This document shows positions 28,132-35,593 of a stretch of 64,000 nucleotides of DNA, piece after piece. The stretch lies in NCBI RefSeq assembly GCF_001592125.1, contig NZ_BCWI01000007.1:62001-126000 (forward strand), read 5' to 3'. This DNA comes from Microbacterium hominis NBRC 15708 (GTDB lineage: Bacteria > Actinomycetota > Actinomycetes > Actinomycetales > Microbacteriaceae). Every line of letters begins with the position of its first letter. The stretch's first letter is position 1. Position numbers and translations under genes: made by a program. Under the pieces are notes generated by a model that ran no database searches, was not told the DNA's origin, and saw only the letters and a list, made by a program, of their open reading frames with translations.

Positions 28132-29817
28132 CTAGTCGCTAGGACGGGTTGCAACGATTCGCCACACCAGCCACCACACATAAAAGGGGTACGGAGAGCG
28201 CTCTTCTTCGTCGGGAATCTGGCCATGAGCTACGCGATGGCGAAGATTGGGACCGCCCACACCGCCGAAGAGAGCGCGAAGCTCGAAAGCCAACGAGGCC
28301 CCGAATGCTTGTCCGAGCTTCTCGGATTTGAGAAGCGAAGGCAGGCTGGTCTCGTCTTCCACTCCGTCGGCGTAGCGGCTGGTTCGATCTTCGATGGCCT
28401 TCAGCTGTTCGCGGACGAGGTGCTCGGTTTGCGGGATCAGGAGCTGGAAGGCGGTGAAGAAGTCGCCGGTGAACCCGTAGAACAGTGCTGTTCCGACCGA
28501 TATCGTCCTGTCTTTGGGAGTCCTGTCGCTCTGGGAGGCGATGTCGACGAAGTCCGAGTGGGACCAGTGCTGTGTTTCGTGGAGGTGTCGCCAGACCGGG
28601 TGCAGAAGCTGGGGGACGATGGTGTGGACGCGAAATTCGTGGCTGCGCATCATCAGATGCCATACAGGGGAGGGGACCCCGAAGACCTGTTTCTTCGTGT
28701 CGCCGGTGGCTGCGCTCACCCGGCCGTCCTTTTCGATGGTCCGGCGGGGCGTGTCGGTGAGAAGGGCGAAGTTCTTGCGGGTGTTCTCCGCGACTGCGAG
28801 CTCTGCTGCGTATTCCGGGAGGTCTATGAGGCGAAGGAAAATCGCGCGGGCGTTTTCGTCTTTAGCGTTGGTGATCTGAGAGAGCGCATGTTCCCGCGCG
28901 GTGCTGAGGTCGGGGAGCGGCGTGCTTCTACGAGTGCTGCGGGACACGATGCTCTTCCCGGCGCCGCGGATGTCGGCGGTGAGTTCATTGCCGAGGTCTT
29001 CGAGACCCCGGGCGGTGCGGGCTTGGATTGAGGTCCGTAGGTAGTTTCTGTGTGCACGGTCGAGAAGTTCCGACGCGTAGAAAGCGCTGTCGACACGATA
29101 ATCGGCGATGTGCCCTCGTGCATCCTCCTGGAGCGTCAATGCAAGATCGAGCAGCAGGTCGTCCGATCGAACGCGATCACCTGCGATGGCGGCCCATTCT
29201 GCTGCCTCCTCAAGCTCGAGGGCTGACCGGCTGTTTTGTGCGGTGAATGAGAACTGGCCGGCTAGCCGTTTGGCATGGCGGTGGGTGCGTTTGTCCTCAC
29301 GTAAGCGTCGACTGAATGAGATGTAGTGCAGATCCGGTAAGGGAGCGAATATGAGCTCTACCACCCGGTCCTCAATCCGCTCCACGACGGCGCGATGCGC
29401 CGGACCAAAGCCACCCAGCTCCAGGGCGCGGCTCAGAAGGTCCATGTCGCACGGGTTGAAGTCCGAGCCCGCTATAGCTTCTCGCAGGCTCTCGAGCATG
29501 GTCAGCGTTGCGTCGGCTCGTGCGCGATCGGAGCTCCGCAGCGCGATCAGATCCAAGCAGCGGACCTGGAGTCGCCAACTGTCGGTCATGTCGGCGAGGT
29601 TGACGACGATCCGCATATCGTCTTCGCTGAGATCTGCCGGGCCGATATCGCCGGGGAACCACGGCTTGTATGGCACCGAACGATCAGCGGCGTCGAAGAG
29701 GTAGTCGCCCACCGAGGCGGCAATCTCTTTCGCGCGCTGGGCATCGGTGTCATGAGGGCTCACGTCCGACGCCAGTGCTCGCTTGACGGCGCCGCGCCAC
29801 TGCGCATCATTGGTCAT
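28132..29817 (-). CDS. DUF4209-like protein with C-terminal RX4H (HEPN-type) motif
   Basis: This 561-residue protein is mostly alpha-helical in character (many Leu/Ala/Glu heptad-like stretches). The C-terminal 90 residues contain LIPQTEHLVREQLKAIEDR and NLRHRVAHGQIPDEE with Arg526-x4-His531, followed by an aromatic YPFYVWWLVWRI. This layout matches DUF4209, and the RX4H motif is the catalytic signature of HEPN ribonucleases. I infer an RNA-cleaving or abortive-infection effector with a long helical sensor part. It lies 267 bp downstream of the GHKL-nuclease gene on the same strand, so it may belong to that operon or have its own promoter. Confidence 0.65.
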   Translation of the reverse strand: MTNDAQWRGAVKRALASDVSPHDTDAQRAKEIAASVGDYLFDAADRSVPYKPWFPGDIGPADLSEDDMRIVVNLADMTDSWRLQVRCLDLIALRSSDRARADATLTMLESLREAIAGSDFNPCDMDLLSRALELGGFGPAHRAVVERIEDRVVELIFAPLPDLHYISFSRRLREDKRTHRHAKRLAGQFSFTAQNSRSALELEEAAEWAAIAGDRVRSDDLLLDLALTLQEDARGHIADYRVDSAFYASELLDRAHRNYLRTSIQARTARGLEDLGNELTADIRGAGKSIVSRSTRRSTPLPDLSTAREHALSQITNAKDENARAIFLRLIDLPEYAAELAVAENTRKNFALLTDTPRRTIEKDGRVSAATGDTKKQVFGVPSPVWHLMMRSHEFRVHTIVPQLLHPVWRHLHETQHWSHSDFVDIASQSDRTPKDRTISVGTALFYGFTGDFFTAFQLLIPQTEHLVREQLKAIEDRTSRYADGVEDETSLPSLLKSEKLGQAFGASLAFELRALFGGVGGPNLRHRVAHGQIPDEEERSPYPFYVWWLVWRIVATRPSD

Positions 29818-30084
29818 GCGGTGAGAGTAGCGCCAAGATCACAAGGCACGCGGACACGGGCATCCGCATGGCCTTGCTGCCAGAGTCGATCGCGTCGCGG
29901 TCCATCCTGTTCCGCAGACAGGACTCGCAGACGTTCCCTGAGATGAAGGGCCGGACGGTTCGGAGAGATTGTTTGCCGGTCGAGGAGACCGCAGTGCTTG
30001 CTGCCCGTCGCGATAACGAGTTACGAAGTGCGCGGTCGAGTCCTGGCCATCGTTTTCAAGAAGGCGGGTCAAGCTCGGTCGACG

Positions 30085-32109
30085 TCAAATCTTCCCATCG
30101 CGCTCGCGCTCATCAAATAGCACGTCCGTCGCGGTGGGGAGGTCGACAGACGGGAAGAGCTCGCTGTGGCGCTTACGAAGCGTGTCCAGGCTCGTCTCGG
30201 TCGTCGGATCATAGGCGAGTTTGTCGCGCACGAACTTTAGGCGGTGACGGGCGTTCTGGATGATTTGTGCCCACGTCACCGCATGAATCGTGACGTGGTG
30301 CTGGAGCTCTTCGTAATCCTCGACAACGTCAGGAGGCAGATTTCCTTGTCCTAGCTTGTGGCGGATCTTGTCGCTGATCTCGTCGCCGACGATCCAGAAC
30401 TCCCACTTGGTGTTCACTGATGCAAACCGAGCGTCGTTGGCGACCGCGAGAGCGTAGGCCTCGATTTGATCGAGCTGTTCTTTCCCGATCGAGACGCTGG
30501 GGCGCTTCAGTTCGATGACGAGGTGCTCGCGATGGTCGCGCTGCTGTTCGATTGCCCCGCTCAACATGAGGTCAATGATCACGACTCGACCCTCGGCGTC
30601 GACGACTGGCTCCTCCAGGTCCTCCGGGGTGAGACCTTCGCGCCCAAGCAACTCGACGTGTGACTTCAGTGCGGTCTTGAGCGCGTTGTCGTTGGCAGTG
30701 AGTGCGTACTCTTCACGGAAGATCCAGGTGTTGCGAGCGACGAGCTTGTGAAGCTGAGATCGCTCCTTGGTGTGCTTCTTCAGCTCCGGATCGTTGACGA
30801 TTTCCTCGAGTGCGGTGAGGAACTCCAGCCGCCCGACGATCTCTTCGCTAGCTTTAACGAGGGACTCGAGGGAGGTCTTCTTCAGCAGCTCGCTGAACGA
30901 CTCGACTTGCTCGGCCGGAAGCTTCAGCACCTCTTCGAGGATGTGCCGAACGTGGGATGGGCTCGTCTCAACAGCGTTCTTGAGAAGTTCAAGCGATAGC
31001 CGCCGGGCCGCCTGATCGGTCTTCGCGATGACCGGCCCTGCCGCGGCAGCTGCGATGTCGAATATTCCGCGCACCGCGACGTCCTTCTGACTCCGGGGCG
31101 CTTCCTTGAACGGGTAACTACCCTCGTCCTGCCATGCCTTGAGATACTTGCCTGAGCGCTCCTGGTCGGCCTCCGCGAAATGTTCGCGCAGTTGCTGCTG
31201 GGCCGCCGCGATGATCGAACGAATTGGCTCCGGCGCCTGATCCTCGAGTGAGAGCATGTCTGCCTCGGCGACGAACCCTTGCCATTTCACGTAGGCCGTG
31301 AACGCGTGACCGGGAGCCTGGATGCCGGCCTTCATCTGATGCACCATAATGCCGCTGCCGTCGCACAGGTTGAGGTGGCGGGGGAGTTCGCGCTTCCACT
31401 CGACGATCGTCAGGGTTATGGACTCGTCGACACCATCCACGACGAGCGGGTAGTCCTGTTGCGCTTGCTTCAGCACCTCGACGTCGAGCCGCTGGTCACC
31501 CCAGAACAGGTCGATCCCATACTGCTCGATCTGCAATGCGAACGTGCTCAGGAGGTCATCGATGACGGCGTCGGACTGGAGGTACTTGCCGCCGTGAGCT
31601 GTGACGTTGAACACGTCGACTGTGCAACCAGTGGCTTCGCCGTCAGCGTGTGCGGGATCCGACACCCGGAAATCCTCGAGCGCAGTCTTGTTCGCGGTGA
31701 TGCTGAATCGCACTCGACCGTCAGCAACGCTGTCCGCCGTCGACGTCCAGCGCACGTCTTGTCCGATACCCAGTGCAGCCCATCGACCGCGGCCGTTCTC
31801 GCCGTGGATTGCGCGGCCAGCTTCCGACACCTTGTTCATACGCTTTGACGAGAGGCCGAGGGTGCCGAACGTCTGCTTCAAGTTGTCGGGTGCGATACCC
31901 GTGCCGTCATCGACAACCGTGAGGCGGTCGACGCTTCCCAGGGCGTTTACGTCGACTCGGCATCGGATCGTCTTTGCGTCCGCATCGACGGAGTTCCAGA
32001 TGATCTCTGCCAGCGCAGTTTTCGGGGAGGCGGCGAGCGATGCGAGGTGCGCCTTGTCGAGCACGACGTGGAGGTTCTCCATAGCGAGCAAGTTTGGCAT
32101 GAGGGCCAT
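30085..32109 (-). CDS. GHKL (Hsp90/MutL-type) ATPase fused to a Shedu-like PD-(D/E)XK nuclease
   Basis: The product is 674 residues. The N-terminal Bergerat ATP-binding fold is clear: N-box AEIIWNSVDADA (Glu35, Asn39), G1 box VVDDGTGIAPDN (67-76), G2 loop GENGRGRWAALGIG (103-116). A linker rich in helices follows. Residues 450-600 resemble the Shedu (DUF4263) nuclease: NTWIFREEYAL, then Asp513, Glu533-x-Lys535 in HLVIELKRP and QLDQIEAYA, i.e. a PD-(D/E)XK core. It probably binds ATP and cuts nucleic acid on a trigger. It follows the zinc-ribbon gene by 128 bp and precedes the DUF4209-like gene. Confidence 0.8.
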   Translation of the reverse strand: MALMPNLLAMENLHVVLDKAHLASLAASPKTALAEIIWNSVDADAKTIRCRVDVNALGSVDRLTVVDDGTGIAPDNLKQTFGTLGLSSKRMNKVSEAGRAIHGENGRGRWAALGIGQDVRWTSTADSVADGRVRFSITANKTALEDFRVSDPAHADGEATGCTVDVFNVTAHGGKYLQSDAVIDDLLSTFALQIEQYGIDLFWGDQRLDVEVLKQAQQDYPLVVDGVDESITLTIVEWKRELPRHLNLCDGSGIMVHQMKAGIQAPGHAFTAYVKWQGFVAEADMLSLEDQAPEPIRSIIAAAQQQLREHFAEADQERSGKYLKAWQDEGSYPFKEAPRSQKDVAVRGIFDIAAAAAGPVIAKTDQAARRLSLELLKNAVETSPSHVRHILEEVLKLPAEQVESFSELLKKTSLESLVKASEEIVGRLEFLTALEEIVNDPELKKHTKERSQLHKLVARNTWIFREEYALTANDNALKTALKSHVELLGREGLTPEDLEEPVVDAEGRVVIIDLMLSGAIEQQRDHREHLVIELKRPSVSIGKEQLDQIEAYALAVANDARFASVNTKWEFWIVGDEISDKIRHKLGQGNLPPDVVEDYEELQHHVTIHAVTWAQIIQNARHRLKFVRDKLAYDPTTETSLDTLRKRHSELFPSVDLPTATDVLFDERERDGKI

Positions 32110-32237
32110 TCTCGAGTTCAGACTTGTTGGGCAGCAGCGTTTAGAACTCCGGTCCTGCCACCGACTCCTGCACCGCGAACGTACGCGATGCCGCCGACAT
32201 CACCGCTCAGACCTACGACTGCCCCTCAGCATGACGG

Positions 32238-33149
32238 TCAGTCGTTACCGTAGTCATAGTCATCCGGCTCGTACTCGCGCTCGACTGTGAAGGTCGTGGG
32301 CACATCCGCCTGCTCGAGGAACTCCACTCGGTCCAGAGCTAGATGGCAGTTCGGGCAGCCGAAGTAGATTGCATACACGCTGAGATTCTCGGTCGGAGAG
32401 GCAAATCCGTCTTCAGGATCTGGGTAGTCGATGACGACATCGCCGTAGTCTTCCCCTTCGAGTGAACCCTCGTCGCCGCAGACTGGGCACGCTGTCGTCG
32501 AGATGTACGTGAGTCCCGCGGATGGGTCGAAGGGCTTGGTGAGCTCGTCTCGGAGCGCTGCAGGCGTTCCCGGGTTGTCCCGCTGGTCGAGCCTCTGCCG
32601 GGCACGCTCTAGGAGCGCTGCGACGTGCTCCTGAACGTGATCCTTGTGCTGAGCCAAGTAGTCCTCGACTCGCGTGAGGAGGGAGCCGCCGACGAGGCTG
32701 TGCAGGTCTTTGTCGGTCGCCACGACAAGAATGCTCGCCTGGTTCCAGAGCTTCCCCCACCACACATCCTCGGGGTGCAGAGACCGTCCGCTGCCGCCAC
32801 CATGCAAGTACTCGTTCCGGGACGAGCTGAACTGAGCCGCCTCCTTCCCGGAAAACGGACGAAACGTCTTCTCCGCACGAGCCCACAGGGCCTTCGCCTG
32901 AATCGTCTGAATGTCAGCGCCGTCGTGCGCGATCACCCCGAGCGTGGCGAGGATGTGCTTTCCGTCCGCATCAGGCGGGATGATTAGCAGCGGCGAGATG
33001 TGCGCGAGCGCAGCCTTCGCCAGGAACTCCAAAGCGGTCGTCGCCCAAAGCGAACGCTCGTCGAAGTCGCGGATCGTTTCATCACTCAACGAGCGGCGGG
33101 CGAAGATCTGTGCCTTCGCCCACAGGTCATCGAACGTAGGAATTGCCAC
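32238..33149 (-). CDS. HEPN-like protein with zinc ribbon
   Basis: The 303-residue protein begins helical (1-200) and contains FSSSRNEYLHGGG with Arg111-x4-His116, the RX4H signature of HEPN domains. A zinc-ribbon-like pair of CxxC motifs follows (CPVCG at 221-225, CPNCH at 265-269), and then an acidic tail. I do not know a named family with this layout. A nuclease toxin or RNA-binding sensor is the inference. The GTG start overlaps the stop of the dioxygenase gene by one base (TAGTG), so the two are translationally coupled. Confidence 0.65.
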   Translation of the reverse strand: MAIPTFDDLWAKAQIFARRSLSDETIRDFDERSLWATTALEFLAKAALAHISPLLIIPPDADGKHILATLGVIAHDGADIQTIQAKALWARAEKTFRPFSGKEAAQFSSSRNEYLHGGGSGRSLHPEDVWWGKLWNQASILVVATDKDLHSLVGGSLLTRVEDYLAQHKDHVQEHVAALLERARQRLDQRDNPGTPAALRDELTKPFDPSAGLTYISTTACPVCGDEGSLEGEDYGDVVIDYPDPEDGFASPTENLSVYAIYFGCPNCHLALDRVEFLEQADVPTTFTVEREYEPDDYDYGND

Positions 33150-33781
33150 TAGCTGTCCAATCCGGTGATCAAGGCGACACGGTGAACCCGCCGAGTTGGA
33201 GCATCCGCGGCTGAGGCTCGCGCATGTAGAACCCGGCGATTGGCGATCACTAGGACGGTACCGGGCTCCGTCCAGTGGTGCGGGTGAGCGGAGTCCCTCA
33301 ACGCGGTGAACTCCGAGGCCGCCTGTCGGGAATCGTCATCCATCGGCGTCATGCAGCCCGGGTCGTAACGCCAGCGCCCGCTCCCGTCGACAGCAGGTGC
33401 GTAGAACCCAGAACGGCCGTCACCCACCTTGAACACGCCGACCCGTTGCGCGTCTGTGGGTTCGCCAGGATCGCAGATCAGTGTCGGCGTTGACGACGGC
33501 TCGGCGGCAGTAAGCAGGACAATATCCGGCATCGCTCGATGATGTGCACCGTCCGTGTGTAACGGCTGCGGGCCGGCGCCGAACTTTGCGCTGAGCGATT
33601 GCGGGTGCGCGTTGCCAGAATCGAGGACCTGCAAGGTGCTGAGAGCGGGCTCCCCGCGACGTATCGGAACCGGGCGCCATCCCAACTGTTGGGCTTGCTG
33701 CAGAAACTCTCGAATGTCAGCCTGGCGCGTGGCCCATCCGTTTCGAATCGCCTCGCCAGCGGCTCGCTGCAGGGTTGTCAT
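33149..33781 (-). CDS. Fe(II)/2-oxoglutarate-dependent dioxygenase, TauD/clavaminate-synthase-like
   Basis: The product is 210 residues, shorter than the roughly 300 of metabolic TauD enzymes. The iron triad is visible: His75-x-Asp77 in PLHTDGAHH and His186 in ANRRVLHAR. A following RRVHR supplies the Arg that would bind 2-oxoglutarate. Members hydroxylate small molecules, proteins or nucleic acids; the substrate here is unknown. As the first gene of a defence-like operon, coupled to a HEPN-like gene, it could modify a nucleotide, protein or phage molecule, which is inference. A peptide or amino-acid hydroxylase is the main alternative. Confidence 0.75.
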   Translation of the reverse strand: MTTLQRAAGEAIRNGWATRQADIREFLQQAQQLGWRPVPIRRGEPALSTLQVLDSGNAHPQSLSAKFGAGPQPLHTDGAHHRAMPDIVLLTAAEPSSTPTLICDPGEPTDAQRVGVFKVGDGRSGFYAPAVDGSGRWRYDPGCMTPMDDDSRQAASEFTALRDSAHPHHWTEPGTVLVIANRRVLHARASAADAPTRRVHRVALITGLDS

Positions 33782-33821
33782 CGCCCCGAGTCTTGCACAC
33801 GGAGTGCCCTTGACAGAGCGC

Positions 33822-34424
33822 TCATGGAGTGCGGGCGGCGGACGGGTTAGGGGAAGGCTCAGCGGGACGATTTCGAATCATCCTCTTGATCGTCGCTGGG
33901 TCCCGTCTCAGCTGCCGTGCGATCTCCGCATACGTTGCACCGGCCAAGTACATCTCATGCGCCCTTGCTCGCTCGGCCTCCGTGATGGTCCGTCGCATCA
34001 CGACGCCGGCAGCGGTCAGGTGTTGGGCGACGGTGTAGCGGTGCAGCCCATGCTTGCGGCCGACCTCGTAGATGCCGAGCCCTGATTGGTAGTCCGCCAC
34101 GAGCTGCTCGCGGACAGCTGGAGTAACCTGCTTCATCTGTCGCGCCCCCGCTGGGACCTGGCGGATGAGTCCACGCAAAACCTGGGCAATCTCACCCTTG
34201 TGAAGCGCGGCTCGTAGCGCCAACAACGGCCGCGAGTTAATCGAAAGGGCTTCCGCTGGGGCCACCACATCGGTCGCTTTGGACCAAGTGACCTCGTAAG
34301 AGCCACTTGATAGCGGCGTGTCTCCCCGAGGAGATGCGCCGCTCTTGGTTTTCGCAGTGGTTCCAATGAGTGCGACGGCATCGTCGAGGTTCTGCTCACA
34401 GCAGCCGTGGCTCGGTTCACTCAT
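33822..34424 (-). CDS. HTH DNA-binding protein fused in frame to a recombinase C-terminal tail
   Basis: The open frame is 200 codons. Codons 1-54 (to 34263) resemble the end of a serine recombinase (SGASPRGDTPLSSGSYEVTWSKATDVV), parallel to the tail of the recombinase at the left edge. Codons 55-200 are a separate protein: RPLLALRAALHKGEI, then two HTH units (PAVREQLVADYQSGLGIYEVGRKHGLHRYTVAQHL and RARAHEMYLAGATYAEIARQLRRDPATIKRMIRN), as in proteins that accompany recombinases in actinobacteria. The join coincides with the right attachment repeat, so this gene was created or altered by integration. The real start of the HTH part is uncertain (first internal ATG at MKQVTP). Confidence 0.6.
   Translation of the reverse strand: MSEPSHGCCEQNLDDAVALIGTTAKTKSGASPRGDTPLSSGSYEVTWSKATDVVAPAEALSINSRPLLALRAALHKGEIAQVLRGLIRQVPAGARQMKQVTPAVREQLVADYQSGLGIYEVGRKHGLHRYTVAQHLTAAGVVMRRTITEAERARAHEMYLAGATYAEIARQLRRDPATIKRMIRNRPAEPSPNPSAARTP
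34262..34305. repeat. Right attachment-site repeat (attR-like)
   Basis: This is a direct repeat of 20788-20831 (40/44 identical; 22 identical bases first). It marks the right edge of the integrated element. Unlike the left copy it is not preceded by a tRNA. It sits inside an open frame joining a recombinase tail to an HTH gene. Confidence 0.78.
34313..34342. other. Hairpin next to the right attachment repeat
   Basis: Arms GCGGCG and CGCCGC (34313-34318, 34337-34342), with an inner TCTCC/GGAGA pair. The layout is the same as the hairpin at 20835-20872 although the bases differ, which suggests the hairpin is a conserved part of this att-adjacent region. Confidence 0.5.
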
Positions 34425-34505
34425 CCCCGAGAACCTCTACGGACGGCTCAGCCTCAGCGCCGCCATGGGGCACCGTCGGTGGCGGTGTCAGTGCTGCACT
34501 GACGG

Positions 34506-34742
34506 GTGGAGTTCGGCTCCCTGCACCCTCAGAAGGAAGGCCGGTATTGCCATGACGGCGACGAAGAATGGTCCTCGATTTCCAGCTCTGACGGTCGAGT
34601 TTCGTGGCGTTTCGATTCTCGTCGGGACTATCCCCGTCGTGGCGCTCACGGGCAGGGCGAAGTCATCGCGCTCACTCCGCAGGCGCTTCTCCTCTTGGAC
34701 GAGACAGGGAGAGCGCTAATGCGGCGACGGCTGCCGTCGTGA
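34506..34742 (+). CDS. Hypothetical small protein, possibly a gene remnant
   Basis: The 78 codons include a plausible globular C-terminus (GQGEVIALTPQALLLLDETGRALMRRRLPS) but an odd N-terminus. A second, overlapping frame (from ATG 34552) also reads reasonably at its beginning, so a frameshifted remnant is possible. It ends inside a strong hairpin, which supports real transcription to this point. It is the only candidate gene in the 436 bp between the element and the SDR gene. I do not recognise it. Confidence 0.3.
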   Translation: MEFGSLHPQKEGRYCHDGDEEWSSISSSDGRVSWRFDSRRDYPRRGAHGQGEVIALTPQALLLLDETGRALMRRRLPS

Positions 34743-34756
34743 CCGACGGCAGCCGT
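34727..34756. terminator. Strong 12-bp hairpin
   Basis: ACGGCTGCCGTC (34727-34738), a 6-nt loop, and its perfect complement (34745-34756). It overlaps the end of the small plus-strand frame. It is probably a transcription terminator and also insulates the minus-strand SDR operon end about 100 bp away. Confidence 0.55.
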
Positions 34757-34860
34757 GCAGCGCGCGGCACGGGTGGTGGTTCGGCGCGAGCCATTTCCGG
34801 TCGCTCGTCCCAGCCCCGGCGCGATCGCCTCAGAGCTCTCGGCTCCGAGTATGGGCATCG

Positions 34861-35568
34861 CTACTTCGCGAGCTGCGGGTACAGCGCCTCGAAGGGTCCG
34901 GACAGCGCCGCCTTCAGCTGCACCGAGGTCTCATCGGCCAGCACCTCGTACTCGCCCGCCTCGGTGGCATCGAACACCTTCGCGACGAGCACGGCAGGGT
35001 CGAGTTTCGGATCGGTCGATCCTGCGGCCATCGCCGTGTCGACCCAGCCCACATGCACACCCAAGACCTGCACGCCGGCGGGGTGCAGCTCGAGGCGCAT
35101 CGAGTTCGTCGCCGACCAGAGGGCGGCCTTCGTTGCCGAGTAGATGCCGCCGACGGCGAACCAGGCCATCGCGGAGTGGATGTCGATGATCGCGGTCTCT
35201 CCGGCCTGGGCCGACAACAGCGGGGCATAGGCGCGTGCGAGCATGAGTGGTCCGACGAAGTTCGTCTCGATGTTGCGACGGATTTCGTCGTCGGTGTGGT
35301 TCAGGATGCCGAAGCTCGAGGGCGATGCGCCGGCGTTGTTGATCAGGATTGTGACGTCGGGCGCGGCGGCGACGGCGGCCTCGATCGATGCGGCATCCGT
35401 CACGTCGAGCTGCAGGGGGACGATGCGCTCGTCGTCCCAGGTGCGGGGTGTGCGGGCGGTGGCGTAGACCTTCGCCGCGCCGCGGACGAGCGCCTCGCGC
35501 ACGAAGTGGGTGCCGATGCCTCCGTTCGCGCCGGTGACGAGGACGGTGGCTCCGTTGAGTGAGGTCAT
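34861..35568 (-). CDS. Short-chain dehydrogenase/reductase (SDR)
   Basis: The product is 235 residues from ATG 35568, preceded by GGAAGAGAA. It is a classical Rossmann SDR: TGANGGIGTHF cofactor motif at about 11-21, NNAGAS at about 76-81, catalytic Ser in IDIHSAMAWF, and YxxxK as YSATKAALW. The absence of an acidic residue after the second strand and the ATARTPR sequence suggest NADP(H). The substrate is unknown. It is the last gene of a two-gene unit with the Old Yellow Enzyme 25 bp upstream, suggesting sequential reduction of an unsaturated carbonyl compound. Confidence 0.9.
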   Translation of the reverse strand: MTSLNGATVLVTGANGGIGTHFVREALVRGAAKVYATARTPRTWDDERIVPLQLDVTDAASIEAAVAAAPDVTILINNAGASPSSFGILNHTDDEIRRNIETNFVGPLMLARAYAPLLSAQAGETAIIDIHSAMAWFAVGGIYSATKAALWSATNSMRLELHPAGVQVLGVHVGWVDTAMAAGSTDPKLDPAVLVAKVFDATEAGEYEVLADETSVQLKAALSGPFEALYPQLAK

Positions 35569-35593
35569 GGGTGCGTTCTCTTCCTGTTTCGGG

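Noticed and set aside
28084-29031. 315-codon plus-strand frame inside the DUF4209-like gene
   Set aside because: Poor protein character compared with the minus-strand product, which has recognisable C-terminal motifs and lower-GC codon use consistent with the island.
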